From positions 1 to 33,118 of the forward strand of contig JAISPD010000018.1 in NCBI GenBank assembly GCA_031275175.1: a stretch of 33,118 nucleotides of DNA, in the 5' to 3' direction. Positions 22,835-33,056 of this stretch are shown in pieces; positions within the stretch are counted from its first letter, which is position 1; each line of letters starts with the position of its first letter. A program made the translations under genes and the position numbers. The notes below the pieces were generated by a model that made no database searches, was not told where the DNA came from, and was given only the letters and a program-made list of their open reading frames with translations. Source of the DNA: Mycoplasmataceae bacterium. GTDB lineage: Bacteria; Bacillota_I; Bacilli_A; Mycoplasmatales; Mycoplasmoidaceae.

Positions 22835-24452
22835 AAAGAATTACATTCAGTTAATCGATATTAAAAAAATTTATGATGACGGCTATATCGCTGTTCAGGA
22901 CATAAATATTTCTATTAATAAAGGTGAATTTGTTACTTTATTAGGACCATCAGGCTGCGGCAAAACTACGATTTTAAAAATGCTCGCAGGTTTTGATGCA
23001 CCAACTACTGGTCATATTCTTGTAGATGAAATTGACATTAAGGAATTGCCTATTAATCAAAGGCCAACCGCTACCGTTTTTCAAGATTATGCCTTATTCC
23101 CAAACATGAATGTTAAACAAAATATTAGTTATGGTTTAAAAGTGATGCGTAAACAACTTGAAGATGTGTCGCCTGAATTAAAAAAAGAGAGCGAAAAAAT
23201 TTATAACCAAGCCATAAAAAAAGCTAATACTGAAATTAAAAAAATCAATCAGCAACAAGGAAAAATTTTACAACAATTAGTTAAATTAGATGAACAATAC
23301 AAAACGTATAAAGAAGTTGAAAACATCAAAAGTATGCGTTTAAAACAATTTAACATAAAGTGCGATTATTTTCTACGAAAATTACGCGAACATACTACCC
23401 AAGATGCTGAACTAAAGCTATCTAGAGCAAACAAGCAGCGTGAGTTTCGTTATATTTGAAATCAACGTATATGAAAAACCAAAAACTTAATAAAATACGA
23501 TAATAATCATCTTAACAAATGAGAAATTTTATTTTTAGAGTTACGTAAATGATATTTGTACAAATTACCCATTGACATTAAATACGATAAATTAATGATG
23601 GCTTATAACCGTTTGGACAAGCTTTCTTCGTATTGACAAAATTTTCCAACTATTTCTAAAGAAAATTTTGATAAAAAAAATACTAGTCGTAAGTTGACTA
23701 AAAAAGAAATTAAGAATAAAACCGAACAAATCATTGAATTAGTTGGTCTTACTGGAAACGAAAATAAATATCCGAGCGAATTGTCTGGTGGAATGCAACA
23801 ACGTGTTGCATTAGCACGAGCATTAGTTGTTGAACCAGATATTTTACTATTGGATGAACCTTTGTCTGCACTAGATGCCAAAGTTCGTCAACAAATGCAA
23901 ATTGAATTAAAACGTTTGCATAGCGAATTAGGTATTACTTTCGTTCTTGTTACCCATGACCAAGAAGAAGCCTTAACTTTATCTACCAAAGTAGTAGTAA
24001 TGTCTAAAGGATGCATCGAACAAATTGATTCACCAAAGAAAGTTTATGATAGTCCACGTAATGAATGAGTTGCTAGTTTTATTGGTAAAGCTAATTTATT
24101 TACTGGGACATACATTGGCCAAAACAAAATTAAATTTTTTGATGAAACCTTAAACATTGATGAAACTTCAGCTAAACGTTATAAACCAGGCATCCCTGTG
24201 AAATTCATGATCAGACCCGAAGATATTTATTTAACAGAAATTAATAAAGGAATTATTAACGGAAAGGTAATTGATAGCATTTATAAAGGACAAGTGTATA
24301 GTGTCCAAGTAAAATGTAAAAATTATTTTATTTTATTAGAGTCTACTAAGCAAATTAATCGTAACCAATATGTTGGTTTAGATTGAGATATTAGCAATAT
24401 TCACGTAATGCAAGATAGAACCAAGAGGAACCCAAATGAATTTAGATTCTAG
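22827..24452 (+). CDS. potA: Spermidine/putrescine ABC transporter ATP-binding protein PotA
   Basis: 541 residues, much longer than the ~370 of typical PotA. Walker A is GPSGCGKTT, followed by [14 protein letters not shown] and the Q-loop [14 protein letters not shown]. The signature LSGGMQQR is near 319 and Walker [17 protein letters not shown] follows, with THDQEEAL as the switch. The C-terminal TOBE-like part has [10 protein letters not shown]. Between about 112 and 288 there is a roughly 175-residue Lys- and Glu-rich, probably coiled insertion inside the helical subdomain. A similar insertion is known in Mycoplasma genitalium and M. pneumoniae PotA, so it is a lineage trait. It overlaps both neighbours (8 and 17 bases). 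Confidence 0.94.
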
Positions 24453-25311
24453 AATATCAAAAATTTACATGCGTGAGTTCAAAGATTCAACTCATAAGAA
24501 AAATTGAACGCTTTTAATTCCGTTTGCCGTTGTTTCGCTGATTTTAGTGATCATTCCTTTATTATTAATTTTTATTAAGGCATTCCTTCCTGCAGATGGT
24601 GCAACTGTAGCTGATAACTGAACGGTCATTAATGGTTTTATTTGACAAAAAATATTAACTTCCTTTTTTATCGCTTTGATTACAACTATTGTGTGTATCT
24701 TACTTGCATATCCATTTGCTTATTTTTTATCAACAAGCAAAAGTAAAATTTTTCGTACAGTTATATTTTTTATTGCCACGGCCCCAGTCTGAACTAGTTT
24801 CCTAGTAAAGCTGGTGGGGTTAAAAACATTTTTTGATATTTGTGCAGGTTATGATAATTCCACCTTTGGTCATATATGAACAATCATTGGTTTAATTTAT
24901 TTGTACTTACCATTTATGATCATGCCTTTGTACTCGGTTTTGAACGACATGCCTAAAAATCTTGTTTATGCAAGTTATGATTTGGGATACGGTTCATTTA
25001 AAACTTTTTTAAAAATTACACTTCCATACACTAGAGTTGCACTAGCATCGGGTATTACTTTAGTACTTTTACCTTCATTAACTACTGTTGCTGTTCCACA
25101 ATTTTTAAATAATAACAATGATGGTTCCATGATTGGTGATATCATTGTTGATCAAGGACAAGCAGGTTTAACAAGTGACATAGCACTTACAAGAGCTTCC
25201 ACTTTGTCGCTAATCTTATGCTTAGTGATGCTGGGAGGTTTTGGTATATATTTAATCTTCCAAAAAGTGATATGAAAACGTTTTAAAGCAAGAAGGAGCA
25301 GCCATGAATAA
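24436..25311 (+). CDS. potB: Spermidine/putrescine ABC transporter permease PotB
   Basis: 291 residues with about six membrane helices. The conserved permease EAA-type loop is NLVYASYDLGYGSFKTFLKI, which contacts PotA. It begins inside the last codons of potA (17-base overlap), and its stop overlaps the potC start by eight bases. Many Trp codons are TGA. It pairs with PotC to form the polyamine channel. Confidence 0.93.
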
Positions 25312-26170
25312 ACATTTTTCATGAAATATGGTTACCCAGTTTCTTAAAAAATTTTACATATACATTGTGTTGGCGATGATTTATGTGCCATTAATATTTG
25401 TTGTCTTGTTGAGTTTTTCAGCACCAACAGATCGTGGTAATATTAATCCTAATTTTTCTACACCAACATTTGTAAATTATCTAGACTTATGAAAAGACGA
25501 CGAATTTTTGAACGGTTTATTCAATTCGTTATTACTTTCAGTTGTAGTTGTACCAATATCTTTACTCTTAGCAATTATTACTTGTTTTGGTTTGTGAAAA
25601 GCAAAACCTTTCCAACAAAAAATGGTTAATCTTACTACTCAATTAACAATTGTTAATCCAGAGGCAATTACTGGTATAAGTTTAGCTCTATTATTTTCAT
25701 CAACATGAGTAGCTATGGGGTTCAATTTAGGATTTTTTACGGTTGTTCTTGCCCACATTTCTTTTTGCACACCATATGCCATCATTGCGATCTATCCACG
25801 CATGGCAAAAATGAATCGAAATCAATTATTAGCAAGTTATGATTTGGGTCATACTAGATTTAATACTTTTTGAAAAATTACTATCCCTTATTTAATGCCT
25901 GCTATCTTATCAGCCATCGCAATCATTTTGGCAATGTCATTAGATGACTTTATCATTACCAACTTAGTTAATGGTTCTTTTCAAACCATAGGAACACTAA
26001 TTTATTCCACAAGGAAAGGGATTAAAGCTTGAGTAGTAACATTTGGTGCGTTTGTTGTTATTATTACTTTCCTAATCATAATAGTTAACGCCATTCGTAA
26101 ATATTACCGAATTAAAAATGCTAATAAAAAAAGTGCAACCGAATCAGCTTCAAAAGGAGGAGAATCTTAA
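25304..26170 (+). CDS. potC: Spermidine/putrescine ABC transporter permease PotC
   Basis: 288 residues, six predicted membrane helices, and the EAA loop LLASYDLGHTRFNTFWKITI. LDDFIITNLVNG is typical of PotC/PotI permeases. A good Shine-Dalgarno (AGAAGGAG) lies within the end of potB and sets the ATG at 25304. The C-terminal tail is hydrophilic and its codons contain the strong ribosome site of potD. Confidence 0.93.
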
Positions 26171-26171
26171 G

Positions 26172-27815
26172 ATGTGCCATAAACTAAAATTTTTATTTTC
26201 AATTCCATTAGCAACCATTACTCTCATTTCTCCGTTTGCACTATCTTCATGCGGTAATCAAGGGATTGTTTTTGCTAATTTTGAAAGTTATATGTCTCCA
26301 CAACTAATGAAGGAATTACACCGTCAACATCAAATTAATTTTGTTAACTATTCTACCAACGAAGATATTCTTGCAAAATTTGCTAATTCATATGATATTG
26401 CCGTTCCCTCAACTTATAGTATTTTGGAGTTAATCAAAAAGGGATTATTAGGTGGTGTTAAAGATGGTACCAATGAATTGGGTATAGATTGAAAATACCT
26501 AGGAAAAAGGTATCAACTAACTGCCAACCCTGAGCGTCTTGAGTCAGAACCGGTAGATCTAATTAATAATGCTAAACCAAAATCTGATGGTTATAATCCA
26601 CGCGATGATTCAACCAATGCACAATGCTTGTTCAGTGATACTATTGATAATGTGATTGATTCAATTGATAAATATTCACATGAAAACGGTTATTATAAAG
26701 ATGAACAATCCATTTTACAATTTGCCATTCCTTATTTTTTGCAAGATTGAATGTTCGCTTATCATGGAGATTATATAGACGAGTTGCCATCATCAAATTT
26801 ACAAGAGGATGATAATAATGAATGATACAGTGCCTACGAAGATGGAACACCTGTTACTTGAAACGATATCATTAGGGAGATTGGTAATAAAGATCATGAC
26901 CCTGACCCACGCTTTAATAAAAATGGGAACCGACCACAATTAACAATGGTTGATGATTCGCGAACAGTTTATGATATGGCACATTTAATTTATGATACCC
27001 AATCAGGAATTTCTCCACCAGGTATTAACCCTACAAGTAAAGAAACTTCATTAACATCAATTGAGGATGTTTACTCAAGATTAACTGATAAATTTACTCC
27101 TAATACTTTTAGATTAAACTCAGATAGCCAACAAGTTTTGTATTCATTTGCTAAACCCGATAATCCAGATGACGCAAAATTTGCAGAGAATAACGGTATC
27201 ATCGCTTACAATGGCGATATTTTGTATGCTGCAATGGGCGCCGGAATTGACCAATGAGAAGATGCATGATATTGTGATCCAGAAGGAGAAGATGAATATC
27301 CTTTAATTGATGGTAATTTCCATATTGTAAAATTAAAAGATACTCCAATCGCTTTAGATATGGTAGTAGTGAATAAGAAGATTAATAATTCTAGCAAAAA
27401 AAACGAAGTGTATGATGTTTTAAATAAAGTTCTATTAGAAGGTGCCGATTTACCTTGTGAGACCGAAGAAGAAAGTGATCAACCATGAATCGGTTCTAGT
27501 GAAGACGATGAGTTTGTCTATGGACCTACCTTAAATTTTGATTATGTTTCTTATACGCCACCGCTATGAAATTTAAATACTTTCGTGGCAAGAGAAGTAG
27601 AAAAACCCAATGAATATAATTCATATTTTGATATGTTATATCCAGTGGAAGCTGGTGAACCTAATAATAAAGCTGAATTATTAGCTGAAATTAATAATGT
27701 CAATTTTGTAAATAATGGGCAAGAAGATGATGCCAGGTTATTGGAAATTCCTTTATCTGATTTGGTTAAATCTGATATGAGCTTTTTGTGAATGGAATAT
27801 AAAGAAAAAATTTAA
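26172..27815 (+). CDS. potD: Polyamine-binding lipoprotein PotD
   Basis: 547 residues, longer than the ~350 of E. coli PotD but in line with enlarged mycoplasma versions. The N-terminus has a signal with lipobox LSSC and Cys27, so it is a surface lipoprotein. The start of the mature domain (FANFESYMSPQLMKELHRQ, then IAVPSTYSILELIKKGLL) matches the PotD/PotF binding-protein fold. IAYNGDILYAA and FHIVKLKDTPIALDMVVVN are the later conserved strands. A strong AAGGAGGAG at 26154-26162 sets the ATG at 26172. The gene contains several TGA Trp codons, and its TAA overlaps the tsaD ATG by one base. The acidic expansions may be lineage-specific surface loops. Confidence 0.9.
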
Positions 27816-28756
27816 TGACTACAAAATACATCTTAGCTATTGAAACTTCTTGTGATGACACAAGTATTGCAATTTCTAAAAATGATCAAATTTTAATCAA
27901 TGTGAATCGTTCTTCTTTGCAAGCACACAAGCAATATGGCGGAATCGTTCCTGAAATAGCATCACGTAGTCATTTAGTTAATTTACCAAAATGTTTAAGT
28001 AATAGTATGCAAAAAGCAAAACTGAAATTTAATCAACTTACACATATTGCTTATACTTCAACTCCAGGACTACCCGGTTCACTTCATACTGGAAAAGTGT
28101 TTGCTAAGTCTATGGCTAGTTTATTAAATATCCCCCTACTTCCGGTTGATCATATGCTGGGGCACATATATTCATATGCTATTAATCAAACTAAAATAAT
28201 TTCATATCCTTTCATTGCCTTAGTAGTTTCTGGTGGTCATACATGCATCTATTTGGTTAAATCCATTAATAATATTGAAATCTTAAACCAAACGACAGAT
28301 GATGCCGTCGGAGAGGTTTTAGATAAAGTTGGTAGGTTTTTAAAATTAGACTATCCAGGTGGAATAAGTATTGATTGTATTTATAATCCAACAAAAATTA
28401 ACATAAAAATGATTCGCCATTTTAAACCAACTGATAATTTTAGCTTTTCAGGTATCAAAACAAATATTTTAAACCTGATTAATAAATCCAAAATGCAAAA
28501 ACATAAAATAGATCATGTTGCCATTGCATCATCTTTGCTTCACTGGATTGTGGAAGAAATCATAATTAAATTAAAATTTTATTTAACAAAATATCCCATC
28601 ACTAAATTTATTGCCATTGGCGGTGGTGTTAGTGCGAATTCGGTTTTAAGACAAGAAATTAAAAATATCGGAAAGTTAGTTTATTTACCAGAATTAAAAT
28701 ATGCTAACGACAATGCGGCCATGATTGCCAATTTTGCCTATTTATTAAGTAAATAA
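27815..28756 (+). CDS. tsaD: tRNA N6-threonylcarbamoyladenosine synthase subunit TsaD
   Basis: 313 residues. It transfers threonylcarbamoyl from TC-AMP to A37 of ANN-decoding tRNAs, together with TsaB and TsaE. Motifs are ILAIETSCDDTS, HKQYGGIVPEIASRSH, TPGLPGSL, the metal ligands H113 and H117 in VDHMLGH, VVSGGHT, and the late YANDNAAMIA with the third ligand. It is the last gene of the HAD-pot operon and translationally coupled to potD through TAATG. Its end overlaps the convergent glpQ by 12 bases. No internal TGA Trp codons are needed. Confidence 0.97.
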   Translation: MTTKYILAIETSCDDTSIAISKNDQILINVNRSSLQAHKQYGGIVPEIASRSHLVNLPKCLSNSMQKAKLKFNQLTHIAYTSTPGLPGSLHTGKVFAKSMASLLNIPLLPVDHMLGHIYSYAINQTKIISYPFIALVVSGGHTCIYLVKSINNIEILNQTTDDAVGEVLDKVGRFLKLDYPGGISIDCIYNPTKINIKMIRHFKPTDNFSFSGIKTNILNLINKSKMQKHKIDHVAIASSLLHWIVEEIIIKLKFYLTKYPITKFIAIGGGVSANSVLRQEIKNIGKLVYLPELKYANDNAAMIANFAYLLSK

Positions 28757-29467
28757 ATTAATGTTGTTGGTAGTAATAAAATCAACGTCTCTGTGTTTGT
28801 ATCTATGAGCACAACGCACCTTGTCAACTGTTCAAATACTAATTAATAAATGGTGTTCGTGAGCTAATTTAACTATTTTTTTAGTAGCTAAGCAACTTCT
28901 CACGCTTACATTATGGTTGAGATTAATAGACACTTTAACCCCACTTTTACCTAGACCGTTTTTGGCTAATTTTGTATCAATTAAATCATAAATAGTAATT
29001 TTAGGCATCGCTGTTCTTAAGGTTTTTAATGAATCAAATTCAAAACTAATAAATGCTGTTTTTTCAAACAATCCGCGCTTGTGAATTTTATTTGATAAAA
29101 CAACACAATCTGCGTTTGTTAAATCATTTGATTTAATTTCAATAATGGGCGCTTTATCAAATTTTTGACATACGTCTAGATAATCATCTAATGTACACAA
29201 ATAGTTTTTTTGATCTGTGTTAAATTTTGGTTTTGTTATTGATAATGGAAGTTTTTGGATATCGCTATATTTACTTTGATTAATCAAAATTGTTTTATCA
29301 ACAAATGGATTGTTATCATGTGAACATACTCATACATTATCCGTAGTTTTCCAAATATCCGTTTCAATACCAAATACTTGTGCTGATTTTCCGGCAATTT
29401 CAAAAGCTGCCTTAGTATTTTCTAAAGCTAATGTTGATGCACCACGATGAGCAATTAATTTAAGCAT
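28745..29467 (-). CDS. glpQ: Glycerophosphodiester phosphodiesterase
   Basis: 240 residues, no signal peptide, so cytosolic as in M. pneumoniae GlpQ. It splits deacylated phospholipids to glycerol-3-phosphate and an alcohol. The catalytic set is visible: H7-R-G, E35-T-D37 and H50-D51. The start at 29467 (MLKLIAHRGASTLALENT) and the end at 28745 both need TGA as Trp. It follows a small unknown gene by eight bases and is likely the last cistron of the metK-led run. In mycoplasmas glycerol-3-phosphate oxidation can yield H2O2, though a PFOR-using cell may handle it differently. Confidence 0.93.
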
Positions 29468-29475
29468 GGATGGAA

Positions 29476-29916
29476 TTATAATGCTAAGCTTATTTTAAAT
29501 TGATCATAATATTTATGAGGATTAATCCCTGGTAAATATCAAACTACATCTAAATTTACAGACGTTTCGTTCACAAATTGATAATTCAATTCAATTGTAT
29601 AGTTGTTAGCATTATTGGAAAATTTGTTCATTCTCTTTAAGGCATTTTTAATCATGTCCCCAATGTTTTCACGAAATTTTGCTTCGTCAATGATTAAATG
29701 GTCAAAGTTAGCTAAACATTTCTTTATGAAATAATTATGATCAATAAAACTGCTTATATATTCGTGATCATAGTTTGGATGACAAGCTGGAGTCTTTTCT
29801 TTAGTTTGTTTTTTCTCTTCTTGTTTTAACGCTAAACTAGCTAAAACAGTAGTTCCAATAATGCTAGTAGCTAGTGTAGCACAACCTAGAGATATGATTT
29901 TTTTATTGAATTTCAT
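29476..29916 (-). CDS. Hypothetical membrane-anchored protein
   Basis: 146 residues; family not recognised. A lysine-rich start is followed by one hydrophobic segment (about 7-30, ISLGCATLATSIIGTTVLAS), then a Lys/Glu/Thr linker and a soluble domain with Cys45 and Cys67. Cys12 sits too early in the hydrophobic run for a normal lipobox, so I read it as a signal anchor with the C-terminal domain outside. The frame reaches its stop at 29476 only with TGA as Trp. It lies two bases after the preceding unknown gene and eight before glpQ. Confidence 0.72.
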
Positions 29917-29918
29917 AT

Positions 29919-30968
29919 TTAAAAAGTCATCCTTTTGTAATCACTAGTAATAGTGTCAATCATGATTGGTGTAATATTAATGTTTCGATCATAGTGTGTT
30001 TCACTTGAAAAACTAAAATTCTTATGAAAGCAATATGTTCGTACGTAATCATTTTGTTCAATTTTTACTTCAATTTCAAAATAGCCTGCACTACGTGTTG
30101 GAATGTAAAAACCATAGTTACCAATTAAATTAGTGTTGACACTTTTAGTACTATCATCATAACTCGTAATGACATGAAAATCTAAATCATAATGACCATG
30201 AATTGGCGCAATATCTTTGTTATCATAGTGATATTCATAAATCTTGCATTCGCTGTTGATTGAATAATAAAAATTAGCACGATATCCAATAATGCAAGCT
30301 GGTGTATTAGTCTGCAAGCTTAATAAATGTACAATTGGTTTTTTGAGTTCTTCACAATCATTATTCATAGTATAGATAACAGCAGCTTGTCTGCTATAAC
30401 AGCCATTTTTAGTGGTCAAATAGTAACTACTGCCGTTGTCAAACCAACCTTCATTATCACTAACTTTAATGTAGTTTGAATAGAGTAAACTCATTTGTTG
30501 ATTTTGTAAAATTCATTCATTTAAAAATAAATTTGTGCTTGAGGTTTCATTATTAAAAGTATTCTTGTCAACCACTTCTGCATTGTAACCAAAAGTAAAT
30601 GTCAAGTACATTTGATAACTTGTAATCATTTGATCAAAAAACTTATTATTTGATGTATCTATATTAAAAGAAGCTTGGTAAACTTGGCATTGATCTTTTT
30701 GAACTACATCACCTGAAATTTGTGCATATGGATTACGATTTAATGAGATATTATTGACAGTTGCAAATGATGAAGTGATGTTTGCTTCTAACATATTCAT
30801 GGGCAAATTACCATTTAATATTAAATAAAAATTTAATGTAAAATACCATCAATTATTTTTCATTGTTAAGTCGCCATCAATGCTATCTACATAGACATAA
30901 CGATAGTTATTTAATAAATTACATGATATTTTACTTACGTTGTAGTTGTTACTAACAATTACGCTCAT
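29919..30968 (-). CDS. Hypothetical 349-residue protein, aromatic- and cysteine-rich
   Basis: I do not recognise a family. The frame runs from ATG 30968 to TAA 29919 with TGA as Trp at two sites. There is no signal peptide or membrane span. The sequence is dominated by Tyr, Phe, Asn and Ser with alternating patterns (RANFYYSINSECKIYEYHYD, GYFEIEVKIEQNDYVRTYC) that suggest a beta-sandwich protein, and it has about nine cysteines. It starts three bases after the 108-residue gene and ends two before the membrane-anchored gene, so the three belong together. From memory the size series resembles the MG284-MG285-MG286 group of M. genitalium, but I could not check this. Confidence 0.72.
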
Positions 30969-30971
30969 TAA

Positions 30972-31298
30972 TTAAGATATGTATCTTAAAAAGGTACTTG
31001 CGGCTTTACGATATCTATCATAGTAAATCGAATTGGAATAACCAAGCTCTTGAATGGGAATTCGTAATAAACTTACATTACGGATTAAATCAGCATCTTC
31101 TTTATTCAAACATTGCAAAATTAATTCAAATGTATTTATGTAGTTACGATATTTGTAAATTTTATTTTGGTCAGCTATTTGTTTATTAGGTTTACTTTCT
31201 AAAAATTTTAATTTAATCTGAGCGATTCGATAGTCTTCGCAAATTCTTTCAATTTTACTTTTAACAAACTTAAAATTGTTCTTTTGTTTTTGGTCCAC
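30972..31298 (-). CDS. Small sigma-region-4-like helix-turn-helix protein (possible MG284/MPN403 family)
   Basis: 108 residues, GTG start with GAGGAG upstream. The N-terminal two-thirds is a long charged helix pair. The C-terminal end, LLRIPIQELGYSNSIYYDRY followed by RKAASTFLRYI, has the layout of a sigma-70 region 4 or phage ArpU-type helix-turn-helix: a preceding LIRNVSL helix, an I-x-E-L-G-Y-S turn and a basic recognition helix. It could regulate transcription or be a remnant of such a regulator. It lies 74 bases after metK and directly before two unknown genes. The family suggestion is from memory. Confidence 0.62.
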   Translation of the reverse strand: MDQKQKNNFKFVKSKIERICEDYRIAQIKLKFLESKPNKQIADQNKIYKYRNYINTFELILQCLNKEDADLIRNVSLLRIPIQELGYSNSIYYDRYRKAASTFLRYIS

Positions 31299-31372
31299 TT
31301 TTATTTAATCTCCTCTTTGTGTCTGCAATATAAATATCCATGGATTATGAAATTTGCTATTTTTTTGAAAAA

Positions 31373-32506
31373 TTAGATATTTTTTAATAAATTTTTTACT
31401 TGATTGGTAGCTTCTCACGGTAGATTTAAATCGTCGCGTCCAAAATGACCATAAACAGCAGTTTGTTGATAAATCGGTTGATCAAGTTTAAGAACCTTAA
31501 TAATGTGATTTAAATTCATATCAAATGTTTTTTTAATTGCTTGATAGATTTTGTCTATTTTGACATGATTGGTATTAAATGTTTCAACGCGAAAAGCAAT
31601 TGGGTATGGATCACCAATAACAAACGCCAGTTCTATTTCACAGCGATCTGCTAATTTAGCGGCAATGACATTTTTAGCAATTCATCTAGCAAAATATGCC
31701 CCCGAACGATCAACTTTAGTGTAATCTTTCCCACTAAAAGCTCCTCCACCTACATGTGCCGCAGTGCCATAGTTATCAACAATAATTTTACGCCCAGTTA
31801 ATCCTGTATCACCAATCGGTCCACCAATTATGAAATCACCATTGGCGTTTACTCTCTTTTGAAAATCGATATTTAAATGATATTTTTTTGCCACAGTTAA
31901 CATAACATTGTCTACCACATACTTTTTAAATTTACTACGATCAACATTAGCATCATGTTGAATGGACATTACCATGTTATTAATTTTTGGTTCAACTTTG
32001 CTTCAATCAATGGTCACTTGTGATTTCATATCATATTTTGCACCTAAAAATTTACCCTGTTCAATTAACTTAGTGGCTAATTTTACTAATTCGTGGGCAA
32101 GAACCGTTGATAATGGCATAAAAGTTTCAGTTTTATTGGTTGCATACCCATACACGATACCTTGGTCACCAGCACCAAGCGCTTTAGATTTTGTTTGGTC
32201 TACCAAAGCTGTAATATTGGGTGATTGACGATTAATGTTAGCTAAAATCGTAAAATCATTTTCATCATAACCAATTGGTTTTAAGATACTCCATGCAATT
32301 TTGACAACATCTACGTATGCTTTAGTAGTAATTTCTCCACCCACAACAATTAAATGATTACTCGCTAGCACTTCACACGCAACACGACTATTTTTATCTT
32401 GTCTTAGACATTCATCTAAAATCGCATCTGCGATTTGATCACAAATTTTATCGGGATGACCCTTACCTACCGATTCACTTGTATATAACGCTAGTTGATT
32501 AATCAT
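31373..32506 (-). CDS. metK: S-adenosylmethionine synthetase
   Basis: 377 residues, standard length. It makes SAM from methionine and ATP. Motifs are [42 protein letters not shown] and [19 protein letters not shown], so all catalytic loops are present. The strong AGGAGG site seven bases upstream sets the ATG at 32506. Two Trp codons near the middle and one near the end are TGA. Expression is controlled by the SAM-I riboswitch and terminator just upstream. Confidence 0.97.
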
Positions 32507-32528
32507 TTTATTTCCTCCTAATATAAAA

Positions 32529-32566
32529 GAAAAACTACTCCCATAAATTTAAATATGAAAGTAGTT
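32529..32566 (-). terminator. Riboswitch expression platform: intrinsic terminator
   Basis: Minus-strand AACTACTTTC pairs with GGGAGTAGTT (10 bp with two G-U pairs, extendable by three A-T pairs) and is followed directly by a U-rich run. A second small hairpin, GTTAG-GAATG-CTAAC, overlaps its 5' foot and may take part in the switch. Confidence 0.82.
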
Positions 32567-32670
32567 AGCATTCCTAACACCATCATCCAAGTTTTAGCAC
32601 CTTGCACCATTTGCGGGTTGCTGTGTGATTATTGAGCTTGTCTCTACCACACTCTTTATGGTTGAAGATA
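32529..32670 (-). promoter_or_regulatory. SAM-I (S-box) riboswitch with terminator upstream of metK
   Basis: On the minus strand the aptamer runs from about 32670 to 32575. A short P1 (ACCAT with ATGGT) is followed by the conserved AAGAG, P2 (GTGTG with CACAC), an inner GAG-loop-CTC stem, then GCAACC, a P3 stem and GGTGCTAAAAC. These two last blocks are the hallmark of SAM-I. The P2 loop CAAG can pair with CTTG after GGTGCTAAA, which is the known SAM-I pseudoknot, kept here with compensatory bases. GATGA precedes the P1 3' strand. A terminator follows, so SAM should shut metK off. A promoter is likely around 32675-32700. Confidence 0.88.
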
Positions 32671-32699
32671 TTTTAACATTATTTTTAAATAATCAAAAA

Positions 32700-33017
32700 T
32701 TTTTGGTTGTTTACTTGACCATTAATTTCTAAAATTGGTAAATTAATAGAATAATAGATAACAATTTATATAAATAGATTATTTTTGGACTAAAAAATAA
32801 GGAAACATAATGAGTCAGTCAAAGATTCATTAAAATCTTCAGTCATTGCTCAAAAGATAGAATGTCTATATTCTTAACAAAAAATAGTGATGTTGCTAAG
32901 TCTGAATGAAAATTTATGACTTGCATCTCATTCGCTTTATTTCGTGTTTAAGGTAACTACATTTCACTACAATGTGGTAACAATATAATTGACGTTCCAA
33001 TATTGTCGCTTTTTTTA
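32700..33017 (+). other. Non-coding stretch, candidate structured leader or small RNA
   Basis: No open frame of useful length is present on either strand between the metK promoter and the gene at 33057. On the plus strand a strong hairpin at 32953-32981 (GTAACTACATT with AATGTGGTAAC, one mismatch) is followed by an intrinsic terminator. A transcript therefore seems to end here, 40 bases before the next gene. It could be a riboswitch-like leader of that gene or an independent RNA. I found no match by eye to T-box, purine, TPP, FMN, preQ1, RNase P, tmRNA or SRP RNA cores. Confidence 0.4.
32980..33016 (+). terminator. Intrinsic terminator before the last gene
   Basis: ACAATAT at 32980-32986 pairs with ATATTGT at 33000-33006, a perfect 7-bp stem, followed after CGC by seven T. 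Its first two bases overlap the foot of the preceding hairpin, so the two structures may compete. Confidence 0.6.
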
Positions 33018-33056
33018 TTGTAGAATTTTTTATCATTTTAAAAAAACGAGGGAAAT

